From the NCBI GenBank assembly GCA_963815355.1, contig CAWFGJ010000012.1:124001-188000 (forward strand): a DNA stretch of 64,000 nt. Direction: 5' to 3'. Position 1 is the stretch's first letter, and each line of letters opens with the position of its first letter. This document shows positions 34,470 to 43,032 of this stretch, piece by piece. The notes below the pieces were generated by a model that saw only the letters and a program-made list of their open reading frames with translations, was not told the origin of the DNA and searched no databases. This stretch comes from JAPUEK01 sp963815355. Its GTDB lineage: Bacteria > Pseudomonadota > Alphaproteobacteria > Rhodobacterales > Rhodobacteraceae. The translations under genes were made by a program, and so were the position numbers.

Positions 34470-35357
34470 TCAGACAGAAACGAACTGGTTCCGGCGCAGC
34501 ACCAATGTAGACCACTCGCCAATGTCGTCGCGGGTTACAAGCGTAAAGCCCGCGCCAACATAGGCCGCCGTCACTGACTCGGCCTGCACCACCAACAGTC
34601 CGGAAAGGATAATCAACCCAGCCGAGGCGGCATGCGCGGCCATCGCCGGGGCCAGCTCAATCAGCGGGCCTTTAAGGATATTCGCGAAAATCAGATCGTA
34701 GGGGGCAGCTTCGGCCAGCCGCGGATGGGCAAAACCCGCCGCTTCCAAACATTCGATGCGGCCTTCAAGCCCGTTGATCGTCACATTGGCGACGGCCACG
34801 TCAACAGCCACCTCGTCAATGTCGCTGGCGATCACCAAGGCGTCCGGCAACACCGCTGCCGCGGCCATCGCCAACACAGCGGTGCCGCAGCCAATGTCCG
34901 CCACCTTTGCCGGCGTGAAACCCGCAACATTCAGCCGGTCAAACGCCTTCAGACACCCAAGCGTCGTGCCGTGATGGCCGGTGCCAAAGGCCACCGTTGC
35001 CTCAATCTGCAGCGCAATCCGGCCCTCTGGCACCTTATCCGCGTCATGGCTGCCGTAGACGAAGAAGCGCCCTGCGTCGACAGGGGCCAGTTCGCGCCGC
35101 ACTTTGGCAACCCAATCAATCTCGGGCAGTTCCGAGATTACAAAGGGTTTCGCGCCAAAGGCCATCGACAGCAATTCCAACACCGCCTCGCTTGGCGGCT
35201 CCAGAAAATAGGCGCCAAGCTCCCACAGACCAGAATCGTCCTCGATCTCAAAGACCCCAACCCCGGTCGGCTCCGGTTCCATCTTTTCCAAAGCATCGGC
35301 AAGCGCCAGCGCGGCGTCTTCTCCGTCGATGGTGGTCAGCGCGGTGTAAGTGGGCAT
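34470..35357 (-). CDS. prmA: Ribosomal protein L11 methyltransferase
   Basis: A 295-residue enzyme with an N-terminal substrate-binding domain (about 1-100) and a SAM domain with AFGTGHHGTTLGCL (about 124-137) and VADIGCGTAVLAM (about 151-163). The catalytic-loop equivalent reads FANILKGPL, where NILAxPL is usual. It methylates L11 at several positions. Transcribed on the minus strand, alone or with the small gene downstream. Confidence 0.95.
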   Translation of the reverse strand: MPTYTALTTIDGEDAALALADALEKMEPEPTGVGVFEIEDDSGLWELGAYFLEPPSEAVLELLSMAFGAKPFVISELPEIDWVAKVRRELAPVDAGRFFVYGSHDADKVPEGRIALQIEATVAFGTGHHGTTLGCLKAFDRLNVAGFTPAKVADIGCGTAVLAMAAAAVLPDALVIASDIDEVAVDVAVANVTINGLEGRIECLEAAGFAHPRLAEAAPYDLIFANILKGPLIELAPAMAAHAASAGLIILSGLLVVQAESVTAAYVGAGFTLVTRDDIGEWSTLVLRRNQFVSV

Positions 35358-35459
35358 GGCGGGCTCCGGTTAGCGGGGCGAAGGACAGGTTTGCCCTGCC
35401 CTAAGTCAAGCCCGCCCGGCAAGCAAGCCCCCCGGCCCGCTTACCGCCGCGTCTGGGCG

Positions 35460-36116
35460 TCAGCCCGCGACTTTCAGGCCAATAGGGCAAGTCACTCCCG
35501 TGCCGCCGATGCCGCAATAGCCTTCGGGGTTTTTCGCCAGATATTGCTGGTGATAATCCTCGGCAAAGTAGAACACCGGGGCGGGAAGGATCTCGGTGGT
35601 GACAGCGCCAAAACCTGCCGCCTTCAACCGTTCGGCATAGTCGCGCTTGGTCGCCTGCGCCGCTTCGGTCTGCTCGGACGAAAAGGTATAGATCCCCGAC
35701 CGGTAGGTAGAGCCAAGGTCGTTGCCCTGCCGCATGCCCTGTGTCGGATCATGGTTTTCCCAAAACAGCTGCAACAGCGCGGCATAGCTGATCACTGCAG
35801 GGTCATAGATGATCCGCACCACTTCGTTATGCCCGGTCAACTGGGTGCAGGTTTCCTTGTAGGTCGGGTTCGGCGTAAAGCCCCCGGCATAGCCCACCAT
35901 CGTCAGCCAGACACCCGGCACCGACCAGAACTTGCGCTCCACGCCCCAGAAACAGCCCATGCCGAACATGGCCTCTTCCATGCCCTCAGGCACCGCGGAT
36001 TTCAGCGGCAGCCCCGACAGGAAATGGGTCTCTGCGGTGTCCAGCGGCTCGGCCCGGCCCGGAAGCGCGTGCTCAGGGTCAACCATCTCCATTTTGCGAC
36101 GTTCGGCGAAAAACAT
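35460..36116 (-). CDS. msrA: Peptide-methionine (S)-S-oxide reductase MsrA
   Basis: A 218-residue repair enzyme that reduces methionine-S-sulfoxide. The catalytic Cys55 lies in GCFWG. The GHNEVVRI, DPTQGMRQGNDLGSTYRS and YHQQYLAKNPEGYC blocks follow, with resolving cysteines near the C-terminus. The ATG at 36114-36116 has a perfect GGAGG five bases upstream, so the longer frame to 36248 is rejected. Single gene between prmA and priA. Confidence 0.97.
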   Translation of the reverse strand: MFFAERRKMEMVDPEHALPGRAEPLDTAETHFLSGLPLKSAVPEGMEEAMFGMGCFWGVERKFWSVPGVWLTMVGYAGGFTPNPTYKETCTQLTGHNEVVRIIYDPAVISYAALLQLFWENHDPTQGMRQGNDLGSTYRSGIYTFSSEQTEAAQATKRDYAERLKAAGFGAVTTEILPAPVFYFAEDYHQQYLAKNPEGYCGIGGTGVTCPIGLKVAG

Positions 36117-36225
36117 GTCAGCCTCCATTCTGTTTCCCGGAATATAGGGGCTGGGCGGCGCTCTCGCCACCCCGCACAACGCAAGCAACGGCGATGTGAA
36201 ATCCTGCAACAGAGCCGGGCGCGGC

Positions 36226-38415
36226 CTAGTAAAAACTTTGCGGGTCAATATCGACGGCCAGCCGCAGATTGGTTGGGGGCTTCAACTGACCAAGCCATTC
36301 CGCAAGGGCGGCCTGCAAGGGGGCGGTCTTGTCTGCCTTCACCAGCAGTCTTACCCGGTGCCGCCCGCGCACGCGCGCAATCGGGGCCGGCGCGGGGCCA
36401 AAGACCTGCGCGCCGATCTTGCGCAGCGGCCCGTCACGCCGCGCCAACTCTGCGCCGAAATCAAACACCTGCGCGACATCGGTAGAGGACAGGATAATCC
36501 CCGCCATCCGCCCATAAGGCGGCACACCCGCAGCCCGCCGCTCCGCCGCCTCGGCCCGCCAAAAGCCCTCTTCATCGCCTCCAAGGATCGCGCGAATCAC
36601 CGGATGCTCGGGCTGGTGGGTTTGCAACAACGCCTCGCCCGGTCGCTCCGCCCGACCGGCCCGGCCCGCCACTTGCCGCATCAACTGAAACGTCCGCTCA
36701 GCCGCGCGCAGGTCAGAGCCTTGCAAACCAAGGTCGGCATCAATCACCCCCACCAAGGTCAGCAAGGGAAAATTATGCCCCTTCGCCACGATTTGCGTGC
36801 CGATGATGATGTCTGCGGCCCCTTCGGCAATCCCCACAATCGCTTCTTTCAGCGCCCGCGCCGAGCCGAACAGATCCGACGACAGCACCGCCAGGCGGGC
36901 CTGCGGGAAACGCGCCGTCACCTCTTCGGCCAAACGCTCTACCCCCGGCCCGACCGCCGCCATCCGCCCCTCTACCGCGCAAGACGGGCAAGCGACGGGC
37001 ACCGGCTTGGTCGCGCCGCATTGGTGGCACACCAACCGCTTAAGGAACCGATGCTCCACCATCCGCGCGTCGCAATGGTCGCACCCGACCTGCTGGCCAC
37101 AGGCCCGGCACAGCGTGATCGGCGCATAGCCCCGACGGTTCAGAAACAGCAAAGACTGCTCACCCTTGCCGATCCGCGCTGTCACCTCTGCCGCCAGCTT
37201 GGCCGAAATCCAGCGGTCCGAGGCCAGCGTTTCGCCTCGCATGTCGATGGGCTTCATCTGCGGCATCTCGGCCACGCCATAGCGTGCGCCCAGATCCAAT
37301 CGCCCGTATTTGCCCGCCTCGACATTGGCCCATGTCTCCAGACAGGGCGTGGCCGAGGCCAACACGATCGGGCAACCGACAATCGCCGCACGCAGCACCG
37401 CCATGTCGCGGGCGTTGTACAAAACCCCCTCTTCCTGCTTGTAAGAGGTGTCGTGCTCTTCATCGACGACGATCAGCCCCAACTCGCGGAACGGCAGAAA
37501 CAACGCAGACCGCGCGCCCACCACAAACTGCGCATTGCCCTGCGCCGCCATGTGCCAAAGGCGGCGGCGCTCAGTCGTGGTGACGCCCGAATGCCATTCC
37601 GCCGGGCGCGCGCCAAACCGCGCCTCCACCCGCGCCAGGAAATCCGCGGTCAACGCGATTTCGGGCAGCAACACCAAGGCCTGCCGCCCCTGCCGCAGGC
37701 ATTCTGCCACAGCCTCAAGATAAACCTCGGTCTTGCCAGAACCCGTAACACCCTTGAGCAGGGTCGCCGAATAGGTGCCCTGCGCCACCAAGGCCACCAA
37801 CCCATCGCCCGCCGCCACCTGATCCCCGACCAGCCGGGCCGTGCCCGCCGGGTTCAGCGGCGGATAGGGCAGATCGCGCGGGGCCTCGGTTTCCTCAACC
37901 ACGCCCAGCTTGACCAAGCCCTTGACCACAGAGGTGCTGCACCCGGCCTCATCCGCCAACTCGCCCAAGGTGACTGGCGCGCCGCCGAAACGGCGCAGCG
38001 CCTCGACCACCTTGAACCGCGCTTCGGTCAGCTGGTTGGGAACGGTCCCGCCAAGGCGGTAAACCCGCCGGACCGACGGCGGATCGGCCAGCCCCGGCGC
38101 GCGCGTCGCAAGGCGCAGCATCGCTGGCAAAGGCGTCATCGTGTAATCCGCCGCGCGGGCCAGAAACGCCCGCAACTCGGCCCGCATGGGCGCTGCGTCC
38201 AGCACCCGGCCAACCGGGCGAATGCGGGCAGGGTCAAACTTGCCCTCGCCCTTGCCCCAGACCACGCCCAAAACCCGGCGCGGACCCAGCGGCACCTCAA
38301 CGAAGTCCCCGTCTCCGCAGCCGCCTTCCGGTGCCTTGTAGTCAAGCACCCGGCCCAAAGGCTCTGTCGTCAGAACCCCGACCAGCTCGCCCGCCTCATA
38401 GACCCGCTCGACCAA
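36226..38415 (-). CDS. priA: Primosomal protein N' (replication restart helicase PriA)
   Basis: About 729 residues. The N-terminal 3'-DNA-binding domain (VGVLTTEPLGRVLDYKAPEGG) is followed by a winged helix. The helicase core has Walker A GVTGSGKTE and Walker B VVDEEHDTSYKQEE. Zinc-binding cysteines are in CRACGQQVGCDHCDARM and CHQCG...CPSC, and GTQIVAKGHNFPLLTLVG is motif V. No ATG fits the family start. A TTG at 38413-38415 gives the usual length (E. coli 732). ATG/GTG-led extensions to about 38538-38562 encode a Cys/Gly-rich stretch unlike PriA and are considered non-coding. The start remains uncertain. Confidence 0.93.
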   Translation of the reverse strand: MVERVYEAGELVGVLTTEPLGRVLDYKAPEGGCGDGDFVEVPLGPRRVLGVVWGKGEGKFDPARIRPVGRVLDAAPMRAELRAFLARAADYTMTPLPAMLRLATRAPGLADPPSVRRVYRLGGTVPNQLTEARFKVVEALRRFGGAPVTLGELADEAGCSTSVVKGLVKLGVVEETEAPRDLPYPPLNPAGTARLVGDQVAAGDGLVALVAQGTYSATLLKGVTGSGKTEVYLEAVAECLRQGRQALVLLPEIALTADFLARVEARFGARPAEWHSGVTTTERRRLWHMAAQGNAQFVVGARSALFLPFRELGLIVVDEEHDTSYKQEEGVLYNARDMAVLRAAIVGCPIVLASATPCLETWANVEAGKYGRLDLGARYGVAEMPQMKPIDMRGETLASDRWISAKLAAEVTARIGKGEQSLLFLNRRGYAPITLCRACGQQVGCDHCDARMVEHRFLKRLVCHQCGATKPVPVACPSCAVEGRMAAVGPGVERLAEEVTARFPQARLAVLSSDLFGSARALKEAIVGIAEGAADIIIGTQIVAKGHNFPLLTLVGVIDADLGLQGSDLRAAERTFQLMRQVAGRAGRAERPGEALLQTHQPEHPVIRAILGGDEEGFWRAEAAERRAAGVPPYGRMAGIILSSTDVAQVFDFGAELARRDGPLRKIGAQVFGPAPAPIARVRGRHRVRLLVKADKTAPLQAALAEWLGQLKPPTNLRLAVDIDPQSFY

Positions 38416-38609
38416 TGCCCCGCCCTTCGCTTTGCAAGCCCCTTGGGTAACCCCCGCCCCCGCGCATCGCAACCCGCCTCCGCAGATCACCTGCGGTTTC
38501 TTGCCCTCATCCGCGCCGGGGCAAGACGCCGTCACCATTCCCACACATCGCAATATGAACAAAGCTACTAGAGCGGCGGCACGAAACCGTGATAGAATCT
38601 TGCAAAACG

Positions 38610-38615
38610 TATAAT
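38610..38615 (+). promoter_or_regulatory. Putative -10 element ahead of the DUF484-xerC operon
   Basis: A perfect TATAAT lies 38 bases before the DUF484 start. The -35 at the right distance is poor. A CCGCCC/GGGCGG hairpin and GAGG SD follow in the leader. The rest of the 238-base gap to priA shows no gene. Confidence 0.4.
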
Positions 38616-38653
38616 AACACCGCCCCCTTTCGGGCGGAGCGAGGCATCCACCG

Positions 38654-39346
38654 ATGATTGATCAGGATTTGCGCGACCGCATTCTGGCGGAACCCGACGT
38701 GATCCTTGAGGACCGCGACGTCATGAATGCCCTTATCGGCGCGAATGAACGGTTGATGGGGTCCAACATCGTCGACCTGCGGGGCATCGCGATGGAACGG
38801 CTGGAGGGGCGGCTGGACCGTCTGGAAGACACCCACCGCACCGTCATTGCCGCGGCTTACGAAAACCTTGCCGGCACCAATCAGATCCACCGCGCCATCC
38901 TGCAACTGCTGGACCCGCTCAGCTTTGAAGACTTTCTGAAAACCCTCGCCTCGGATGTGGCCCAAACCCTGCGCGTCGATTGCGCGCGTCTGGTGTTGGA
39001 ATCGGTGCAGGATTCTGAAGACCCCTCGCTGCGCAAACTGGGCGACGTGCTGTATGTGGCCGAGCCGGGCTTTGTGGCCGAGTATATCTTGGGCGGCCGC
39101 AATGTGCCCCTGCGCCCCGTGGTGCTGCGGCAGGTTCTTCCCGACAATGGCGCGCTTTATGGCGAGCGGGCCGGATGGGTCCGGTCCGAGGCGCTGATGA
39201 AGCTGGATTTCGGGCGCGGACGGCTGCCCGGCATGCTGGTGCTGGGGGCCGAAGACCCGCATCAGTTCAAACCCACCCACGGCACTGACCTGCTCGCCTT
39301 CTTCGCCGGGGTCTTTGAACGGACCATGCGGCGCTGGTTGTCATGA
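38654..39346 (+). CDS. DUF484 family protein
   Basis: A 230-residue GAF-like protein. The DUF484 N-terminus IRDRILAEPDVILEDRDVM-like block is at about 6-25, and helix ERLEGRLDRLEDTHRTVIAAAYENL at about 49-73, then a GAF-type sheet region. The ATG has GAGG nine bases upstream. It overlaps xerC by four bases (ATGA). In many proteobacteria DUF484 and xerC are adjacent (dapF-yigA-xerC). Function of DUF484 is unknown. Confidence 0.94.
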   Translation: MIDQDLRDRILAEPDVILEDRDVMNALIGANERLMGSNIVDLRGIAMERLEGRLDRLEDTHRTVIAAAYENLAGTNQIHRAILQLLDPLSFEDFLKTLASDVAQTLRVDCARLVLESVQDSEDPSLRKLGDVLYVAEPGFVAEYILGGRNVPLRPVVLRQVLPDNGALYGERAGWVRSEALMKLDFGRGRLPGMLVLGAEDPHQFKPTHGTDLLAFFAGVFERTMRRWLS

Positions 39347-40269
39347 ACACCGCGGCGATTTCTGCCGCCCAACGTGACGCCCTGTCCTCATGGCTGGACC
39401 ATTTGCGCGCGCTGGATGCAGCCGCGGCCAATACCCTGTCGGCCTATGCCCGCGACGTGACCGGTTTCTTGGGCTTTCTGGCCATGCATCGCGGCACCTC
39501 TGACGGGTTGGCCGCTCTGGTCAACCTTCCCCAGACCGACCTGCGCGCGTGGATGGCGGCTGAGCGGGCGCGCGGCCTGTCCGCCCGCTCACTTGCCCGC
39601 GCCCTGTCGTCGGTCAAGAACTTCATCGGCTGGCTTGCCGAACGGGCAGGCGGCGATGCCACGACGGTTCTCTCTGCCCGTGGGCCGAAATACCGCCGCA
39701 AACTGCCCCGACCGCTGACCGAAGACGCGGCCCGTACGCTGATCGCCCAAGTCGGCGAGCAAGCGGTCGAAGACTGGATCGGCGCGCGCGATATGGCCAT
39801 CGTGACCCTGCTCTACGGTTGCGGCCTGCGGATCTCCGAAGCCCTCGGGCTGACCGGTGCCGCCAGCCCGCTGCCGCCGGTGCTGCGGATTGTCGGTAAA
39901 GGGGGCAAAGAACGCATCGTGCCCACCCTTCCCGCCGCCCAACAGGCCGTAGCCCGCTACGTCGCCCTTTGCCCGATGGACCTTTCCCGGACCCAGCCGC
40001 TTTTTCGCGGCGCAAGGGGCGGGGCGCTGAACCCCCGGCTCGTCCAGCTTGTGATGGAAAAAACCCGCGCGCAGATGGGCCTGCCCGCGACAGCCACGCC
40101 GCACGCCCTGCGCCACAGCTTTGCGACACACCTGCTTTCAGCCGGCGGCGATCTGCGCGCCATTCAGGAACTGCTGGGCCATGCGTCGCTGTCCACCACC
40201 CAAGCCTATACCGCCGTGGACACCGCCCGCCTGATGGAAGTCTACGAAAAAGCCCATCCCCGCGCCTGA
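39343..40269 (+). CDS. xerC: Tyrosine recombinase XerC
   Basis: A 308-residue site-specific recombinase that resolves chromosome dimers at dif with XerD. The N-terminal SAM-like core-binding domain is at about 8-95. The catalytic domain has Arg in YGCGLRISEALGL, the Lys in the GKGGKER hairpin, His/Arg in HALRHSFATHLL, His in LGHASLSTTQAYT, and the nucleophile Tyr in QAYT. It is not associated with any mobile element here. Confidence 0.96.
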   Translation: MNTAAISAAQRDALSSWLDHLRALDAAAANTLSAYARDVTGFLGFLAMHRGTSDGLAALVNLPQTDLRAWMAAERARGLSARSLARALSSVKNFIGWLAERAGGDATTVLSARGPKYRRKLPRPLTEDAARTLIAQVGEQAVEDWIGARDMAIVTLLYGCGLRISEALGLTGAASPLPPVLRIVGKGGKERIVPTLPAAQQAVARYVALCPMDLSRTQPLFRGARGGALNPRLVQLVMEKTRAQMGLPATATPHALRHSFATHLLSAGGDLRAIQELLGHASLSTTQAYTAVDTARLMEVYEKAHPRA

Positions 40270-40319
40270 TGTGCGGACTGGACATTGCCTTATGACCCTT
40301 TCTGAGCGATTTATTTAAG

Positions 40320-41024
40320 ATGCATATTCGTTTCAAAGCCCTCTCCGTCCACTTGCTGACCGCCACTGGCGCGGTCTTGTCGATGTTTGCCATGCTGGCG
40401 GCGGTGCAAGAGGAATGGAGCCTGATGTTCCTCTGGCTCGTCGTGGCGCTGATCGTGGATGGCATTGATGGCCCACTGGCGCGGCGCTACGACACCCCCA
40501 ATAACTGGCCGACTTATGACGGCGTGTTGATGGACCTGATTGTTGATTACCTGACCTATGTGTTCATCCCTGCCTATGCCCTGTTCCAATCGGGGTTGCT
40601 GGGGGGGTGGCCCGGCTGGCTGGCGATGATCGTCATCCTTTACGGATCGGTCGTGTATTTCTCTGACACCCGGATGAAGACCAAGGACAAAAGCTTTTCC
40701 GGCTTTCCCGCCTGCTGGAACATGGTCGTGCTGGTGCTCTTTGCCCTTGCACCGCCGCCGTGGGTTGCCTTGATCGTGGTGATCGCCCTGAGCATCGCGA
40801 TGTTCCTGAACCTGAAGTTCATCCACCCAACCCGCACCAAACGCTGGCATTGGGTCTCGCTTCCGGTGTCGCTGGCTTGGGTGGTCTTTGCGGGCTGGGC
40901 CGCAGCCGCCGACTTCCGCGAGGGATCGCTGGCCCATTGGGGTCTGATGCTGACGTCGCTCTACCTGATCTTCGCCGGGATCGCCCAACAGATCGTGCCC
41001 GAGCGGCGCGCCCGGATCGATTAA
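40320..41024 (+). CDS. pcs: Phosphatidylcholine synthase
   Basis: A 234-residue inner-membrane CDP-alcohol phosphatidyltransferase with about seven hydrophobic helices. The motif D50-G51-x2-A-R-x12-G-x3-D72-x3-D76 has the longer spacing typical of Pcs (CDP-diacylglycerol + choline) rather than the eight residues of other family members. FPACWNMVV, near residue 130, is another Pcs-like block. It makes phosphatidylcholine from exogenous choline. The leader shows no clear SD. Its stop TAA is shared, in a TTAA palindrome, with the convergent EamA gene. Confidence 0.92.
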   Translation: MHIRFKALSVHLLTATGAVLSMFAMLAAVQEEWSLMFLWLVVALIVDGIDGPLARRYDTPNNWPTYDGVLMDLIVDYLTYVFIPAYALFQSGLLGGWPGWLAMIVILYGSVVYFSDTRMKTKDKSFSGFPACWNMVVLVLFALAPPPWVALIVVIALSIAMFLNLKFIHPTRTKRWHWVSLPVSLAWVVFAGWAAAADFREGSLAHWGLMLTSLYLIFAGIAQQIVPERRARID

Positions 41025-41857
41025 AGCCGGGTCAGCATCACGCCTGAGACGATAATCACCGCGGCAAAGGCCTTTTCGCGGGTCATCCGCTCGCCAAAGG
41101 CCAACCAGCCGATCAATACCGCGAACAGGATTGAGGTCTCGCGCAGCGCGGCCACCACCGCAATCGGCGCAATGGTCATGGCCCAGACCGATACACCATA
41201 AGCCCCATAGGACGCCGCTGCCGCAACCAGCCCCAAGCCCCACGCCTTCCGATCTCGCGGCAAAACATCCATGCCGCGGATCATCAGCGTCAGCGTCGTA
41301 AAGATCAGGCCATCGGCCACAAACACCCACGCCACATAGCCAATCGCATCCCCCGACACCCGCGCGCCCATCCCGTCGATCATCGTATAGGTCGCAGTCG
41401 CGCAGGCCGAACCAAGCGCGAAGGGCAGCATCTTGCGGTTCTCGCCCTTGGCGAAAATCCCGCGCGCCATCATCAGTATCCCGGTTCCCAGAATGGCGAT
41501 GCCCGCATATTCGGTCGGCGTGATCACATCGGCCAACACAAAGCCCGACACCAGACCCACGATCAGCGGGGCCGATCCGCGCGCAATCGGGTAAACCCGC
41601 GACAAGTCACCGCGCTCATAGGCATAGGTCAGGAAGAACTTGTAAAAGAAGTGGGTGACACCCGCCGCAAACACCCATGGCCAGACCTCGGCCCTGGGAA
41701 AGGGGCAAAAGGCCGCGACGGCCAGACCAATCGGCACCTCGCCAATCGACAAGATCACCATCGCCCCCAGACGCGAAGTGCCGACCTTGATCAGGGCGTT
41801 CCAAAGCGCGTGAAGGAAGGCCGCGCCAAGCACGGCAAGCATGACACCTATACTCAA
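41021..41857 (-). CDS. EamA/DMT-family transporter
   Basis: A 278-residue inner-membrane permease with ten hydrophobic helices in two EamA repeats. The first helix FLHALWNALIK and the end RETSILFAVLIGWLAFGERMT are typical. The start is ambiguous. The TTG at 41855-41857 gives the family-like MSIGVMLAVLGAA with AGG about ten bases upstream. An ATG five codons in (41842) has only a close AGG. Substrate unknown. Confidence 0.88.
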   Translation of the reverse strand: MSIGVMLAVLGAAFLHALWNALIKVGTSRLGAMVILSIGEVPIGLAVAAFCPFPRAEVWPWVFAAGVTHFFYKFFLTYAYERGDLSRVYPIARGSAPLIVGLVSGFVLADVITPTEYAGIAILGTGILMMARGIFAKGENRKMLPFALGSACATATYTMIDGMGARVSGDAIGYVAWVFVADGLIFTTLTLMIRGMDVLPRDRKAWGLGLVAAAASYGAYGVSVWAMTIAPIAVVAALRETSILFAVLIGWLAFGERMTREKAFAAVIIVSGVMLTRL

Positions 41858-41920
41858 GGGAAAAGGCCTTTTCTGCTGCCCTCAAACCGTTACAGAGCGA
41901 CGCGGCCACAGGCAAGGCCC

Positions 41921-42373
41921 TCAGATAAGCAGAGACGCCGCCCCTTCCAGCCGCAGCAGAAAAACCTTGGTCTCAACCCCGCCCTTGGCGGAAAATCCGC
42001 CCAAGCCCTTGGCCCCGACAATCCGATGACAAGGGATCAGAATTGGCAAGGGATTGGCACCGCAGGCCTGCCCGATCACCTGCGCCGGCGCGCCGAGTTC
42101 CTTGGCCAGATCGCCATAGCGCCGCGTCTCACCATACGGGATCGCGGCCATCGCCTTGTGCACCCCGGCCCGAAGCCCTTGCCCCCAGTCCATCGGCAGC
42201 TCAAACCGCGTCAGCCTGCCCTCGAAATAGGCGGCAAGCTGGCGCAGCGCCTCATCCAGCAGGGGCGAGCGGTCAACACTTCCTCCCCGCCAATGCAGCG
42301 CGGTCAGCACCTCGCCCTGCGCCTCCAGCGTCACCGGGCCAAGCGGGGTCTGAAGACTGGCCGCCGCCGTCAC
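41921..42373 (-). CDS. ogt: Methylated-DNA-protein-cysteine methyltransferase
   Basis: A 150-residue suicide alkyltransferase that removes O6-methyl groups from guanine. The active-site block is PCHRIVGAKG, with IPYGETRRYGDLA and GQACGANPLPILIPC before it. The N-terminal domain is short. The first codon is GTG (42371-42373), overlapping the stop of the next gene upstream as GTGA. Confidence 0.95.
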   Translation of the reverse strand: MTAAASLQTPLGPVTLEAQGEVLTALHWRGGSVDRSPLLDEALRQLAAYFEGRLTRFELPMDWGQGLRAGVHKAMAAIPYGETRRYGDLAKELGAPAQVIGQACGANPLPILIPCHRIVGAKGLGGFSAKGGVETKVFLLRLEGAASLLI

Positions 42374-42951
42374 TGGAAATTGGCAACGGGTTGCTGGTTG
42401 ACCACGCCGTCATAACTTGGGTCCACATCGAAACGCACCAGCCGGAACTCGCCGTCAACCAGCGACCAGACCGCACTGTGCGACGCATCACCAATGCCGC
42501 GCCAATAAGAGGTCGCCGTCACCTGCGCCTTTTCCACATCGAACTCGGCATTGGTCACGAAAGTCGAAGCGGACCAACCGACAACCTTGACCTCCTCAAC
42601 AGCGCTTTCTTCATTGTCGGGGTCTTTGTAGGTGATCTTCATGTCAGGCAGGGACAAAGAAACCGCGTGAATGCCGTAGTAGTCATTGTTGGCAAGGATG
42701 ACCGACTGCACATTGTATGCCCCGATGTTGCAGCGAAACTGCCAGAAGGTCATCGGCTCGGGCTCGCCATAACTGCTGGCCGAAACCATCTCGAACCGCG
42801 TGGGCGGGTCGATCAGATTGCCGTCCTCCAGAAAGGCCCCCACGCAAGGCTCTGCAAAGGCCGCAGAAAAGATCGCCGTCGCGCGGGTGTCCAGATCGTC
42901 AGCGAATGCCGGAGCGGCACAGGCAAGCAACAAAGGCAGAAAACGGTTCAT
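42370..42951 (-). CDS. Secreted DUF1176-like hypothetical protein
   Basis: A 193-residue protein with a signal peptide (about 1-17, ending APAFA-D). Two cysteines (about 36 and 73) could form a disulfide. DUF1176-like features include WxFRC and a terminal WSLVDGEFRLVRFD strand pair. The ATG at 42951 was preferred over the GTG at 42954: GGAA lies six bases upstream. It is coupled to ogt by overlap. Family assignment is tentative; function unknown. Confidence 0.78.
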   Translation of the reverse strand: MNRFLPLLLACAAPAFADDLDTRATAIFSAAFAEPCVGAFLEDGNLIDPPTRFEMVSASSYGEPEPMTFWQFRCNIGAYNVQSVILANNDYYGIHAVSLSLPDMKITYKDPDNEESAVEEVKVVGWSASTFVTNAEFDVEKAQVTATSYWRGIGDASHSAVWSLVDGEFRLVRFDVDPSYDGVVNQQPVANFQ

Positions 42952-43032
42952 CACGGTTCCAATGGTTTGATTCGCAACAGGGCCAATCCCACCATCCTAC
43001 ACGACCCCAAGCCCCCGCTTTCCACCCCTATT

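Noticed and set aside
36196..38571. Long open frame on the plus strand opposite priA (791 codons)
   Set aside because: It is a GC-rich mirror of PriA, whose helicase motifs are clear. The antisense product is Arg/His/Pro rich and has no domain.
39343..40269. Tyrosine recombinase as sign of a mobile element
   Set aside because: Its adjacency to DUF484 and motif set identify chromosomal XerC.
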